In this document: positions 1-13,243 of the stretch, piece by piece
How positions within the stretch are numbered: position 1 is the first letter of the stretch
How the letters are laid out: every line of letters begins with the position of its first letter
NCBI GenBank assembly: GCA_029204225.1
Contig: CM055103.1
Coordinates: forward strand, 57,852,529 to 57,916,528
Source: Diphasiastrum complanatum
Taxonomy: Eukaryota; Streptophyta; Lycopodiopsida; Lycopodiales; Lycopodiaceae
Length of the DNA stretch: 64,000 nucleotides
Direction: 5' to 3'
Notes under the pieces: generated by a model
What the model was told of the DNA's origin: nothing
The model's input: only the letters and a program-made list of their open reading frames with translations
The model's database searches: none
Program-made: the position numbers and the translations under genes

Positions 1-1375
1 ATCACATCTCAAAGCTTTAACTTTGAAAGAAAACTGTCTCTCAACATAAGCTTTGAAAACTAGGAAGTGTTCAAACACCATAGCTTTTGAAAAAAAAAAG
101 GTAGAACCAAATATATCTTGTTAAATCATCAATGAAGGTAACAAAACAAGTTGCACCACCAATACTTTTCGACGAAGAAAATTGAACATCCGAGAGAGCA
201 TAGGTCTCAAGAAAAATAGAAATTAAAACTTTAAAAATAAAAATAAGAAACTAAATTTCTTCTTAAAAAAACTACGAAAATTTATAAAAATAAATAAATA
301 AAGAAAAATCACAAAAAACTTAAAAATAAATGAAAAAATATATAAAAAAATCAAAAAAATCTTTATATAATAAAAAAAATAACTAACTAAAAAGCTAACA
401 CTAAAAAACCAAAAAAATTTAAAAACTTAAAAAACTAAAAAAAAAAATCAAAATCTAGAAAACCAAAATTTTAAAATTACAAAATTACAAAATTTTATAA
501 TTTTAAAAATTATAAAACTATATAATTATAAAAACTAAAAAAAAAAGTCATAATTATGAGATATTAAAATATTAAAATATTAAAACATTAAAAACTAAAA
601 ATTAAAAAGTCAAAAAAAATCTTAATATTAAAATATCATAAAAATCAAATAATATAAATATCAAACAAAAATTCAAAAATAGAATAAAAAATAAAAAAAT
701 TGAACAAATAAAATCTAGTTAATTAAAAATTTAAAAATTTAAAAATTTAATATCAAAATAAAGTTTGAAAAATATAATTAAAAATTAAAATATAAAAACA
801 ATTTGATAATTCACAAATAATGTAAAGTGTGTTACAAACAATTTTTTTTAGATTAAAAAAAAGGTGATGTGTGGGCTCAAGAATGAAAGGACAGATTGTA
901 AAAGCTGAAAAAAATAAAGTGGTACGATTAGAAGTCTTGTTGCACTTCTAGATTAAGAAAATAACTACTCAATGTCAGACGATGGTTCCAACAGATCAAA
1001 TTTAGTTACTCAGAATCAGATAGTGGCTCCAACATATACAAATTTGGTAGAACTACTAGTTCTTATCCAAATGATATAGTTGAAAATTTCTGATTGCATT
1101 GTAAAAATATTGATCAAAATTATGTATATGGATTTTTATCTCTTTTAGAAGATGATTGTATTTATTTTAGAAATGATTCTCTTGAAAATAATTTCTGAAC
1201 ATTTTTGTGATATTTAAGTTTATTAATAATTTATATTGATTAGGTAACCGATTTTCGTTAATTTTTTAATTTTTAACATTTTTTTAAATGCTAAAATATT
1301 AACATTAAATTATATGCAAGCTTTTGAAATCATATCAAAATATTTATAATTGTATTTTTTTTAAGTAAAAAATTA
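1..1375. other. AT-rich stretch without a gene
   Basis: I see no gene here. Positions 200-830 are almost entirely A, T and C, with long A-runs and very few G on the + strand, typical of decayed non-coding DNA. Confidence 0.6.
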
Positions 1376-1600
1376 ATGTTTTTTAAAATCTTAAATTTAC
1401 CTAATATAACAATTATTATCAATCTTCTAAATGAATTCAAACAGCTATTGAATCAGTTAGCTGCAGTAGGTTCACCAGTATCAGACGAAGATGCTAACAT
1501 GTCTCTTCTATCTAGTCTTTCTCCCTCTTACGACAATCTAGTATTGGTACTTAGCAATGATGACAAGAAATGCACTCACAAAAAAAATACAAAATTCTAG
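1376..1600 (+). pseudogene. Copia gag fragment
   Basis: The open frame from about 1425 reads as the middle of a Ty1/copia gag polyprotein (UBN2-type), with a stretch ending in SLLSSLSPSYDNLV. That motif normally sits about 100 residues before the gag zinc knuckle. Upstream and downstream gag sequence is missing or unrecognisable, so this is a short orphan relic. The identification rests on similarity to the gag frames at 18.7 kb and 63.1 kb in this window. Confidence 0.6.
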
Positions 1601-2844
1601 CCAAAACAACTCTGGTGACAAACTGACAGAATTAAATTATGAACAATTCGCAAAACTTTTCGCGACACTCGAATTATTTCTGTTCGAGTTGAATCAATCA
1701 GGCTTTATAACACAACCTAACGAAACGTGACGAATTCTAAACGAAAACAAAACGAGACAAAGTGAAGCGAAACTTGCACTGACATTGATTCATGCTAGAA
1801 GCACAGATTGCAAAACTACACGAAACGAAACGAAGCAAAATAATTCGTGACAAGATGAATCAAGCAATCAAGCTCTATAACGAGACGAGATAGGACGAAA
1901 CGAAATGAAACTAAATGAAACCTAGGTGAGCCTCTGAGATTGATTTATCCTTATTGTCAAGTGATCACGAAACGAAGCACGAAACGAAAGGATTCGCGAA
2001 CAGGATCAGTTTGTCAGGAATTCAGATGTGATCGCGGTCACTGCCGGCTGTATCACTCCTACAATCCTTTAGAGAGTAGTTAGACACAGCTGATCTACGT
2101 TAACACAATAATGTAGCATTCAACAAAGATCAAACCAAAGATGCAAAAATTAGAATGAACAAGCGAATCGGACACATGAATAGTAACAGACTAATTTACA
2201 TACAAGATCATAGAATCATCTAGAATAATAATGTGCACAAAAGCTACAAAATCATCTACTTATTTTTTTGATTCTTTCAAGCACTACATGTAGATCCACA
2301 CAATGCATTGGCGTGAGAGAAATACTGTTCTCTCACAAATTTGAGTCTCGCTTACTAGCGGACCTTGGATCTACAGATCCTATTATAGAATTATCTCGCA
2401 CGCAGGCGGATTCATATTCTGTATTTTTCGTCTTCTAACAATTTCTTGCTTACTAGCATTAGACTTCAAACTTACTGTAATGTGCATCAATCAGAAAGTA
2501 TATAGTTTGCAAACAATTTCGTGTCACGTTCTTGTAACTTACAAATTAGAAAGATTTAACATCTACAACTAATTCGTGAATTACAAGAGTGGCAGATTAG
2601 CCATGATCTAAAACTCTTATGATTATGTCATAATATCGGATCAGATATCCGCACCCAATGGCAATTGGCTGATCTTCTTGTTGGTTGTTCGTGGGGCACG
2701 ACTGATTTTGTGTCGTGTCGTGTCATGTCGCCTTGTCAAAGGTTCAAATTTGAAAGCTAGCAAAGCTTTGGCATTAGAAACAAAATGTTTCTTCAGCTCC
2801 CTTTGAAAGCATGATAGCTTGATGATTCCAAGGCTGCTCCTCTG
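1601..2844. repeat. Degenerate ACGAAA-rich repeat and gene-free DNA
   Basis: No gene is visible. Between about 1720 and 2010 the word ACGAAAC/ACGAGAC recurs many times in clusters, always on the + strand, with a weaker echo (attcgtga, ttcgcga) around it. It looks like a degenerate short-period repeat or part of an LTR. From 2640 to 2844 the sequence is probably the untranslated end or LTR of the adjoining copia relic on the - strand. Confidence 0.4.
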
Positions 2845-3545
2845 TCTTTCGAATAGACCTTTGTTTAGGGCCTATGTGAAAATGTTAGCAACCATGTCTT
2901 TTGTTCTAATGAAGGTGGTCTGTAACATCTTCTTGCCAATCAGGTCCCTGATCAAGTGGTACTTGATCGTAATGTGTTTCGTCCTTAAATGAAACACAGG
3001 TTCTTTCGTCAGATGTATTGCAGATGTGTTGTCCATCTGCAAAACCAGAGGTTCATTGGTCATTTCATCCAATTCGTCCTTGAACTGTCTGAGCCAAATT
3101 ATCTCGTTGGCCATCTTTGCTGTTGCGACATACTCTACTTTGCAGGATGACTGGGCCACAATGGTCTGCTTCTTGTTGACTCAGAAAATTGCCGCTCCTG
3201 AAGAAATGGTGCATCCTCCTAAGACACTTTTACAGTCATCTTTGAGGGATGCCTAGCTAGCATCACTGTAGAAAATCACTAGAAAACCTGCATCATGACA
3301 ATAACACAAACCATAATCCTTTGTTAGTTCAAGATATTGCAAAATTCGTTTTGCAATCTTCTAGTGTGTCAAGCCAAGATTCGTGCAGAATTGGCTCATC
3401 CTGAATACTTCATAGACAATGTCAGGGCGTGTATTGTTAGCAAGATACATCAGCGATCCTATCAGCTTCCTGTAAGGTGTGAGCTGCATCAATTCTCTCT
3501 CTGAGCACACTCTATGTGATGCTCCGTCTATGAGACGAATGATTT
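2845..3545 (-). pseudogene. Copia reverse transcriptase C-terminus and RNase H relic
   Basis: Read from 3545 down to 2845 this gives, in order, the end of a copia reverse transcriptase (a PYRKLIGSLMYL motif, the hallmark before the RNase H domain) and the RNase H domain with SSCKVEYVA, where active elements have S-x-E-AEY. The frame contains several stops (near 3256, 3361 and 3570), so it is dead. The RNase H part alone stays open for 95 codons (2872-3159). Only the 3' third of the element remains; no paired LTR is seen. Confidence 0.75.
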
Positions 3546-5621
3546 TGAGTCTCCCAGTTACGCCGTCATTCTAGTTGTAACTGCCATTGTTGTGCTTCAG
3601 TGTAATATAGCAGCAATACGTTTTTCTATCTATGTGTAACATAGATTAATGCTTATTGTGATTTGAATGCACTTTACTTCTGCTTTATCACACTCATTTA
3701 CTCACTCTGATCAGAACACAAACGTCTACGACTCCTCAATTTCTAATTATCTGATGGCTGTCTTTGATGCCTAAGGACCGTGCATTATTTTGTTGCAGTG
3801 TCACTCCATTTCAAAACTGAACTTCTCATTGAATCTAATATCTGGTAATACCTCAAGCCATTTCTAATCTCTTTGGTGGACTATACTCATTTTAATTTTT
3901 GTAAGTATGAACTAATTTATAAGATCCTGTTGGGCATAGAGCGCTTGAGTTGTGACTACACTTAGCATTAACAATCTAGTAGACTATTTTTGCATCTAGC
4001 AGCCCATTATAGCGGGAGAGCTGTTTCGTAAATATTTCTACTCTCTTCTCCGTTCGTGTTCTCCATACTCCCGTGCCCTATCAAGTTTATCATGTCAAAA
4101 AACTTCTCCATATACCTCACATGATTCCGAATAGATTTTGAAAAATCTGACAGAATCAGATAACCCATTATACTTTGGTATCTCTAACCAAAGTGACCTT
4201 CTAACAATCATTGTTGGAACGTCCATTGTGAATCAATTCAATCAAACAATGAGATTGGATCTAGATTTTTCTCAGATTAGGTCTGTAAAAATTCTATCAC
4301 TTGACAATAATCAGATTTTGATTTTTTTTTAAAAGATCTTTGATCAAGCGACTGACACTTCTAAAATCAGGCTTTTTCAAAATCAAATCAAGAATACAAT
4401 AGAATGTCCCAAAATTTTGACAATGGCTAGATATGGTAGATCAGGACCTAAAAATAGTACAAGCGAAGGTTTTCTAGGCGAATAATAACTCGGCAAAGGT
4501 TCTACACTATTATTTTTGATAAAAAAAATCATTGATCTGACTATTTTCTGACAAATCTGGTAGAAATAACCTTCGTCGACTTTACAATGGGTAAATTTGA
4601 CAGAGATGAATCTAGGGTAGAACTAGTGAAGGTTCTTTCAGACGAACAATAAGGTTTTTGCAGCTTGGCGAAGGTAAAAATAGACTTTTCACAAGATCCT
4701 GATAGATCTAATTTTTTCCAAACTCAAAAATTATGATTTACTATAAATAGAATCCTCAAAAGAGTCAGCAAAGGTTTCGGTGAAGGTTGCAAGTGTAATA
4801 CTATTATTTTTGCAAAAAAGAGTCTTTTTTGACAAAAATAGATCAATATGACAAATGGCCTTGGCTTCCAACTCATTGATTATTAAAAATAATAAGACAC
4901 AGACTCTGGCAAAGGTTTCAGCGAAGGTTCTTCTCAGATTATTAATATTTTTGCAAAAAAGTGTTAGACTTTCCACAAAAGGTTACCAACAACTAGATGA
5001 ATAGTCACTTAAGTGTGAAGATTATTAAAATATTATCTTCCTATCTCGAGTTTGGGGCCATGTCCATGGTTATTTCCACTATATTTCATGTTGTACATAA
5101 AAGGTATGTGAATTGAGCACATAACCTTCTAGTATAGGTCGGATTTGAGTTAGGTAGATTCAATTTTGATGTTAGAAGACTTTTAGGCAATCAGAGAATT
5201 TGAGAGAGTACTCAACTCGTGGGATATGCCAAAGTGAGCACACATCAGTTATTTTCACCATTTTCATCATTTTTCACTGTCAATCAAGTAGAATTGGATA
5301 GAAGTGACTATTTTTAGGTCTAAGACTTTTTATTTCACACAAATTACTATGTTTGAGTTGAAAGTAAATTCCTAGAGAGTTTGTCAATTCTTTGAATCTC
5401 GTGGGAGAGATAGACTTCTTACTTGCATGTGCTTCTTTTTTGTGAATAAAGCAAGATCCAAATTCAAGATAGATTGATTTTCTGTGTTGAGAATTTGTTC
5501 TCACATCTGTTGCTAGATTTCATAGGTTGGATCAACATCAGTGTTAGATCCTAGATTGAGATAGTAAGCAACATCCTTTCAACTCCATTTTTTATCATTA
5601 CTAGAATTTTTCATAGAGAAG
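3546..5621. other. Gene-free stretch with a dispersed CGAAGGTT motif
   Basis: No gene is recognised. From about 4460 to 4975 the word GCGAAGGTT or GCAAAGGTT recurs, often followed by TATTATTTTTGCAAAAAAG, as a very degenerate tandem pattern. The last few hundred bases before 5622 may be leader sequence of the following copia element, but I find no clear LTR or primer-binding site. Confidence 0.4.
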
Positions 5622-8615
5622 ATGTCTTCATCTGGTTCACATTTATTGGAGCACAGTGAGAGATTAACATCTTCCAATTATGCAATCTGAAAGATTAAAA
5701 TGGAATCACTATTGATTCTACAAGATGTAATGGATATTGTGAGTGGAGCTGAAGAAGAACCTGTTGCACCTAATGAAGCTGCAACATTTCACAAAAGAAC
5801 CAGAATTGCCCTTCATTTCATAAAAATGAATGTAACCAATGAAGTGTTAAGAGAGATCAGCACATGCACCACTGCCAAGGAAGCTTGGGATAGAGAGTAG
5901 ATGAGAGTGCTTCATCATATGTCATGAGAGTTAAGGATCTTCATCAAGAGTTAGCTGGTATTGGTGATGCTCTTAAGAACACTGAACTTGTTCAAGTAGT
6001 CCTAAATGGACTTAGAGATGAGTATGACAATATTGTGCAGACTTATGCTGTCAAGGAGGATCTTCCATCCTTGGAGACACTACAAGGTGTTCTCATTGTT
6101 GAAGAAAATAGACAAGAGAACAAGATGCTGAGGATCAACAGACCTTCATTGAAAGATGGTGGAGATGACAAAGCACTCTTCATCGGAGACAAGTCAAGAG
6201 GCAAGGGCAAAGGACAACAACACTTCAAGAAGGACAAATCCAAAGAAGGTGGTGAGGTTCAGTCCTCACAAGCTACAACATCCAGTGGCAAGAAGAAGCT
6301 GTCAAAGATCAAGTGTTTTTTCTGTGGCAAGAAAAGACACTATGCATCAAACTATTTCAAGAAGAAGAACCAATCTAAGCAAGCTAACCTTACTAATGAG
6401 GATGAGTGTGAGGGTGTTGAGAGTGAAAGCAAGGATTCATTAATGATGTCTACTTTTTCATCTTTTTCTTTTAAGAATGAAGAAGTCCGGTGGATAGATA
6501 GTGGGGCTAGTTCCCATATGTCTAGTTCTAGGAACTCTTTCACTAGTCTCATGCCATATCTAGGTGCAAAAAGATCACTATACTGCTAATGATGTAGAGT
6601 GTAGGATTGAAGGAATAGGTAGTATTCCACTGCATGCATCATCATCAGAATCTTTTTGCTTACATGATGTACTTTATGTACCTAGATTGACCAAGAATCT
6701 CATTAGTGTAGGACAATTGTTTGATAGTGGATTGGATGTCAAGTTTCAAGTTGACAAGTGTATAATCTCAAGAGAAAACGAAGTTATTGCTAGAGGATCT
6801 AGAATTAGTAAGCTATACAAACTAGATTCTAGGGAGAGTGCTAACATTTCAGATATTGCTTATGAGACCAAGGTTCTTCAAGAGGATCTGTGGCACAAGA
6901 GATTGGGTCATCCCAATTTCAAAGCCATGCAATCTATGGTCAAGGAAGGAAAAGTTGTTGGACTACCAAAGACACTGTCAAAGGAGCTTCTACCTTGCGA
7001 AGCTTGTGTGCTGACAAAATCACACAGAAGGCCTTTTCCTAAATCAAGCATCAAAACAAAGCAACCATTTGAACTAGTGCACTCTGATGTTCATTTCTCA
7101 TCAACTAAGAGCAAAGGAGGAGCAAAATGCTTTGTTTCCTTTGTAGATGATTATACAAGATATTCTTGGATCTATATGTTGTCTTCAAAAGCCGTGGTCT
7201 ATGATATTTTTCTTACTTTCAAAGCTTATGTAGAAAAGCAGTTTTCTTTCAAGTTGAAAGCTTTGAGAAGTGATAGTGGAGGAGAATAAACTTCCAATAA
7301 GTTTAAAGACTTTTTTGAGAGAGAGGGCATTCAAAGAGAGTTTTCTTGTTCATATACTCCTCAGCAAAATGGAGTTGTTGAGAGAAAAAATAGAACTTTG
7401 TGTGAATGTGCAAAAGCCATTAGGCTAGAAGCTTCTCTGCCTAAAGAATTTTGGGGAGAGGCAGTTGCATGTGCAAACTATCTTTGTAATAGGCTTCCAA
7501 ATCTTGCAATAGGAGGAAAAACACCATTTGAGATGTTGTATAAGAAAAAGCCTTAGGTAGATCATCTTAGGATTTTTGGCTGTGTATGCTTTGTGCATGT
7601 GCCTCTAGAAACTAGGAAGAAGGAAGATCCTAGTGCAGTTAAAGGAATTTTTGTAGGATATGCATCCACTAAAAAAGCATACAAAATATATCTTCCTTCT
7701 ACTGACAAGAATATTGTTAGTAGAGATGTGATCTTCCATGAAGATCAGAAGTTTAACTTGGATGATGCATAGATCAAGGAGTCTCATGCAAGATCAATCA
7801 TCAATCTTGATGCTGCTCAAGAGGTGGTGAGGTCGAGGCTTGAAGAGGAGCAAATTCAAGCTACCACACCAAGAAGATCTACACGAGCAAGATCTGAGCC
7901 AAGGAGGCTCACATATGATGAAGAAGGAAGGCAAGTGGAAGGTGAAATTTCCTATCATGCTCTCTTCATATCAGATGAAGAGCCTAAAGATGTCCAAGAA
8001 GCTCTTCAATCCAAGATGTGGGTTGAAGCAATGACCCAAGAGTTTGCCTTGATGTCAAACAACAAATGGGAGCTTGTGGAGCCACCAAACAACATGCATG
8101 TGATTGGATGTAAGTGGGTTTTCTGAATCAAGTATAATCATGATGGATCTATCAATAAGTATAAAGCAAGACTTTGTGCCAAAGGCTACACAAATCAAAG
8201 GTCTTGACTATGAAGACACCTTTGCATAAATTGCAAAGATGGTAACAATCCGAATACTTAAATTTCTTGTATGTTTTCACAATTGGAGTATGTTCCCGCT
8301 TGATATTTCTAATGCATTTCTCAATGGTTACCTTGAGGAGGAGATTTTCATGGAGCAATCTCCAGGTTTTGTGAAAGAAGGTGATGAATCAAAAGTTTGT
8401 CTTTTGTGCAAAAGTCTCTATGGACTGAAACAAGCACCAAGGTCTTGGTATGCAAGGCTCAACTCCTACCTCATATCACTCGGATTTTGTCTAAGTGAAT
8501 ATGACCATTTTCTGTATTATAAGTTTGTAGATAACTTTGTAATTATTCTTCTCATCTATGTAGATGATATCATTCTTTGTGGAAATAAATTTTTGAAAAA
8601 TCTGAATTTGTGGAG
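5622..8615 (+). pseudogene. Ty1/copia gag-pol relic
   Basis: A decayed copia polyprotein in the usual order. Gag starts at the ATG at 5622. A zinc knuckle near 6310-6350 keeps C-x2-C-x4-H but has Tyr for the last Cys. The protease motif WIDSGASSHM is near 6490. Then come the gag-pre-integrase motif LWHKRLGHPN, integrase (HSDVHFSSTK, FVDDYTRYSW, YTPQQNGVVER), and reverse transcriptase with SLYGLKQAPRSW and the active-site motif YVDDI near 8555. Lesions include TGA at 5688, a gag deletion near 5900, a frameshift near 6570, TAA at 7288 and TGA at 8124. Sequence identity ends soon after YVDD, so most of RNase H and the 3' LTR are lost. It is closely related to the element at 14.6-20.7 kb but much older. 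Confidence 0.9.
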
Positions 8616-8639
8616 GTGATAGAATGGAAGATCAGTATC

Positions 8640-8900
8640 TGTTATGGTTGCAAACAGACCGACGAATTTTGATATACCTGTTTGGTCGAAAAAAACAATG
8701 TCACTTGGGTCACTTCTTTCAAAGAAAATGCCCAAGTTGACACTTTTGTTGCCTTCTCCCGGTTTGATACGTTGCTCAGCAGCTCGTGTAGGACCTGGAG
8801 AGAAGTCTTGTGCTGTAGTGTGAAGGAAAATAGTAGGTAAGCATACACACAAGCATGTTAGTAAAAAAGAAAACAAGTAAGCTATGTAAAAAAAAACTTA
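8640..8900 (-). other. Unassigned open frame beside a gypsy-type primer site
   Basis: The - strand is open from about 8876 to 8630 and begins with a hydrophobic, signal-like stretch, but I recognise no domain. It lies directly downstream, on the same strand, of a primer-binding-site-like sequence at 8903-8920, so it may be leader or 5' gag sequence of a decayed gypsy element. It could equally be chance. Confidence 0.2.
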
Positions 8901-8902
8901 GA

Positions 8903-8920
8903 AAGCGGTAACGACGCCAA
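8903..8920 (-). other. Gypsy-type primer-binding-site-like sequence
   Basis: On the - strand this reads TTGGCGTCGTTACCGC, close to the Asp-tRNA-type primer site (TGGCGCCGTTGCC...) used by many plant Ty3/gypsy elements. It is directly preceded by an LTR-like end, CTTCCAACA, at 8921-8929. Several mismatches mean an old or non-functional copy. Confidence 0.4.
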
Positions 8921-9053
8921 TGTTGGAAGTATTTCTACTCCACTACGGTGGCTAGGTCTAATGAGAGGTTCGTGCATAGTATAGTGGTAGACCGGTCATC
9001 CACCTTCTAAGTTCTACAAGCTTTCAACTGTGAATAAAACATAAAAAAGGAGG

Positions 9054-9228
9054 GAGCACCAAGGCTTTCCCAACTGGTGCTCGGAACGGAAATAAAACTA
9101 ACTAAGGTGTGGCTAATCCGGTACCCAACTAGCCAATGTCCAATAAACAAAATAAACTTGCTAAGGCTTACCCAACTAGCAAGGATCAACGAATAAAGTC
9201 TTGCTAAGGCTCTTCCCAACTAGCAAGA
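9054..9228. repeat. Array of four hairpins with a shared loop and different perfect stems
   Basis: Four consecutive inverted repeats share the loop consensus AGGCTTnCCCAAC. Unit 1 pairs 9054-9061 (GAGCACCA) with 9075-9082 (TGGTGCTC). Unit 2 pairs 9110-9115 (TGGCTA) with 9130-9135. Unit 3 pairs 9157-9163 (CTTGCTA) with 9177-9183. Unit 4 pairs 9199-9206 (TCTTGCTA) with 9221-9228. All stems are perfect although the stem sequence differs between units. Linkers between units share AATAAA. A weaker possible fifth unit lies near 9015-9040. The array sits between two gypsy-type primer sites, so it may belong to an LTR or leader. Its function is unknown. Confidence 0.8.
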
Positions 9229-9953
9229 GGACTAAATCCTACTTAACACCCAAAAGGGATTAGAAAATATGACTTGCGGCTAATATTAAGCAATAAGCAA
9301 ATAAAAGCATGCCACAAGTAAAACCAATGAAAGGAGGCAAGAGGAGGCCCGAGCACCTTCCCTCAAGCTATGCACCTTCCAATGGGAACACAAGTGAAAT
9401 AGCAAGATAACCTCGAAAGAGATAGCAATTTAGCATAATCTCAAAAGTGTTATTTTACAAGGGAAATGCTTCTCTTCTTATAGCAAGAAGGGCCTTCATA
9501 AGCTTCTACTAAGTTATGGGGATTAATTTCTAAAACTTGCAATTCTAAGACTTCTAAACTTCTCCACTTCTAACTTACAAAGCCTAAGACTCTAAACTTA
9601 GAACTCAAGGTAACTTAGAATCTTTTATTTTCTAAGCTTAAGTTTCTAAGTTTAAGTTCTCTAAGTTAAGTTTTCTAACTTAGAAGTTTAAATTTTAGTT
9701 AAGTTTCTATCCATGGACTTATAACACACATGCCATGGTAGGAGTTTATTAACAAGTACTCACAATGGACTTACAATACATATGCCATGGTGTCTTATTT
9801 TACTTTGATTTTACTTTGTTGCTAACACACTCAAATCAAGCAAAATCACTCTCAATCTAACTCTAAAATGCAATTTTAACTCTACTTATGCCAAAACAAG
9901 ATGCCTAATGCAAGCTAACATCCACATGCTGCAATATGAAAAATTGGCATAGC
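9229..9953. other. Probable gypsy leader or LTR sequence, gene-free
   Basis: No gene. From about 9535 to 9720 the words CTTAG/CTAAG and AAGTTT recur in both orientations, so the stretch can fold extensively. A block of about 27 bp (ATGGACTTA...ATGCCATGGT) occurs twice, at about 9714-9741 and 9768-9794. Read on the - strand this region follows the primer site at 9954-9971, as a retroelement leader would. Confidence 0.4.
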
Positions 9954-9971
9954 TCCCCAGAAACGGTGCCA
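9954..9971 (-). other. Primer-binding site of a gypsy-type element
   Basis: On the - strand this reads TGGCACCGTTTCTGGGGA, matching the layout of the Asp-tRNA-type primer site of plant gypsy elements (Tat/Athila group and relatives). It lies 4 bases inside the LTR edge at 9976, the expected distance. Confidence 0.65.
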
Positions 9972-9975
9972 AAAT

Positions 9976-10694
9976 TGTTGTGGGGCCATTTCGTACCCTA
10001 GCCTCAATGCAAGATCCAAGCACAAGCATCAAGGAGACAAGGTTAGATTTTATGCGGAGGTTCGATCCCATGAGAGCGATAGCATAAATCAAAATCCAGC
10101 ATTGATAATCCACAATTAACACTAAGCATTAACCCTACATCCATTAACACTAAATCCACAAAGATAGAAGCTTACTCTTCTCTCTCTCCCCCTTTCTCTC
10201 TCACAGAAAGCATAATAAGTAGCAATCCCAATAAATACGAAATACAACAATTAACAAACACAAAGAAAGCATGAGAGATGGAGGAAAAGAGATAGAGAGC
10301 AAGGACATTCTTGATCCATTCCATAAGAGAGACAACCTGCTTGTATTGAAATAAAGAGAGAACATGTACAATGATTCACATTTGTCACTTATATAGTGGA
10401 TTTCCTATTGGCTAATTCTAACCTAAGCATTTTAAAAGTGGAGGGAACCCATTCATTAATTGGAGGACCCAATTTGAAAATGAATTTTAGTGAGAACCCC
10501 TACTTCATTCACTAACTTGACTTTTAGGCCTTAAGACATTTAAAGTCCCGCATAATAGGCCTAAAGTTCTTTTATTAACTTTCTAATCAAATAACTATGT
10601 GATCATCGATTGGACTTACACACACATGGTGCCAAATCCCTCTCACTTGCTAACTAGGGTTAGAGTTGCCTTGGGATTCGCAAACCATCCAACA
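9976..10694 (-). repeat. LTR of a gypsy-type element
   Basis: On the - strand this 719-bp block begins TGTTGGATGG and ends CCACAACA, giving TGTTG/CAACA inverted ends, and is followed at once by a primer-binding site. These are the marks of a 5' LTR. I did not find the matching 3' LTR, so the element is truncated or rearranged to the left. To the right it abuts a copia relic. Confidence 0.6.
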
Positions 10695-10779
10695 CTCCCT
10701 CTTGATCCCATGTGCCACACAAATCTCTTTGATTCATTTGCCAACTTTAGGCACTTGATCTTCATATTGAATCGACTCT

Positions 10780-11950
10780 ACACAAAATTCATAAACTTGA
10801 GAAAGACATCAAATCTAAAATCCTCACTTTTAAAAGATAAGTCCAACAATATCTACTAAAGTCATCATGCAAGTCACAAACATCTTTGCTCCTCCATTAC
10901 TCAAAGAACTAGTACAATGTAAATCCAAATTTACTAAATGAAAAGACATCTTAGATCTTGAGCTAGATCTAGAATAAGACCACCTTTGTGACTTTGACAT
11001 TGAACAAAGCTCACCAACTTGCTTCTTTGTCTTCAAACCACCATGGTTAGAAACAACAAATCCATCAAGTTTGTAGAGCTCTCCTTGTTTGTTGCCTTGA
11101 GCAATCAAGACTCCATTCCTTTTGATTAAACAAGAATCACCAACAAATTTTACTTTGAGCACTTTGTCAACCATTTGACACACACTAAGCACATTCTTAG
11201 TAATGGAAGGTATGAACAAAATACTCTTCAAGCTTACATTCCTATTTGTAGATGAGAGAAAAATAGGAATAGTACCAATGCCCTTGATAACAACTTTATC
11301 ACCATTGGCCATATTGATGACCTTCTTCTCTCCTTCATAAGGCACCAAAGAAGTGAAGTATTCTTTGTTACAAGTCATATGAAAGCTTGATCCACTATCA
11401 ATCCACCATGGATCAATATCTCCATGATTGGTTAGCAAACAAGAAGACATCAAAAAAGCATCATCATTTGAGTTTTGATCAGAAACATTCTCCTCATCAA
11501 AAATGAAATTGCCTTGAATCTCATCTTGAGCTCTCTTTTGTTGAAGCAATCACTTGCTAAAAGCCCCTTTGACTCCACAATAAAAGCAATTTAACTTGGA
11601 TATATCTTTCTTCTTTCCAACAAAAGTAGAAGGCTCACCTTGATCTTGACCCTTTGACCACTTGCTTTTGTCTTTGCCCTTGAACTTGCCCCTTGAGAAC
11701 ATAGTATCCTCCTCTCCAACTTGATAAATGGAAGTAGATCCTCCTCTTGATGAACTTTTTCCAACACCTAATCTTGAAACACACTTTTTCCAACAACTTA
11801 ACATCAAGAGATCCTATCAAATTTAGGGTTTCACCAAAAATGCAAAATATTGAATCAAACAAAATCTATATGCAAAAGCTAGAATCTAGATATCACAATA
11901 ATAGAATGTACCATCCACAATCATGAGAAATTTTTGTCTCCACATTCCAG
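10780..11950 (-). pseudogene. Copia gag-to-integrase relic
   Basis: From right to left this holds part of gag, a zinc-knuckle remnant (NCFYCGVKG, last residues lost) near 11575, the protease motif WWIDSGSSFHMT near 11400, the gag-pre-integrase region, and the first part of integrase (NLDLHCTSS...GGAKMFV) near 10870. The frame is broken around 11550 and parts of gag and pre-integrase are deleted. Positions 11765-11950 match 29670-29855 closely, so the same family left a second copy there. The left side is cut by the gypsy LTR at 9976-10694. Confidence 0.8.

Positions 11951-13243
<1,293 letters not shown>

Noticed and set aside
9054-9228. CRISPR-like array
   Set aside because: Units are hairpins with conserved loops and variable stems, linkers are not unique spacers, the genome is a plant's, and no cas genes exist.
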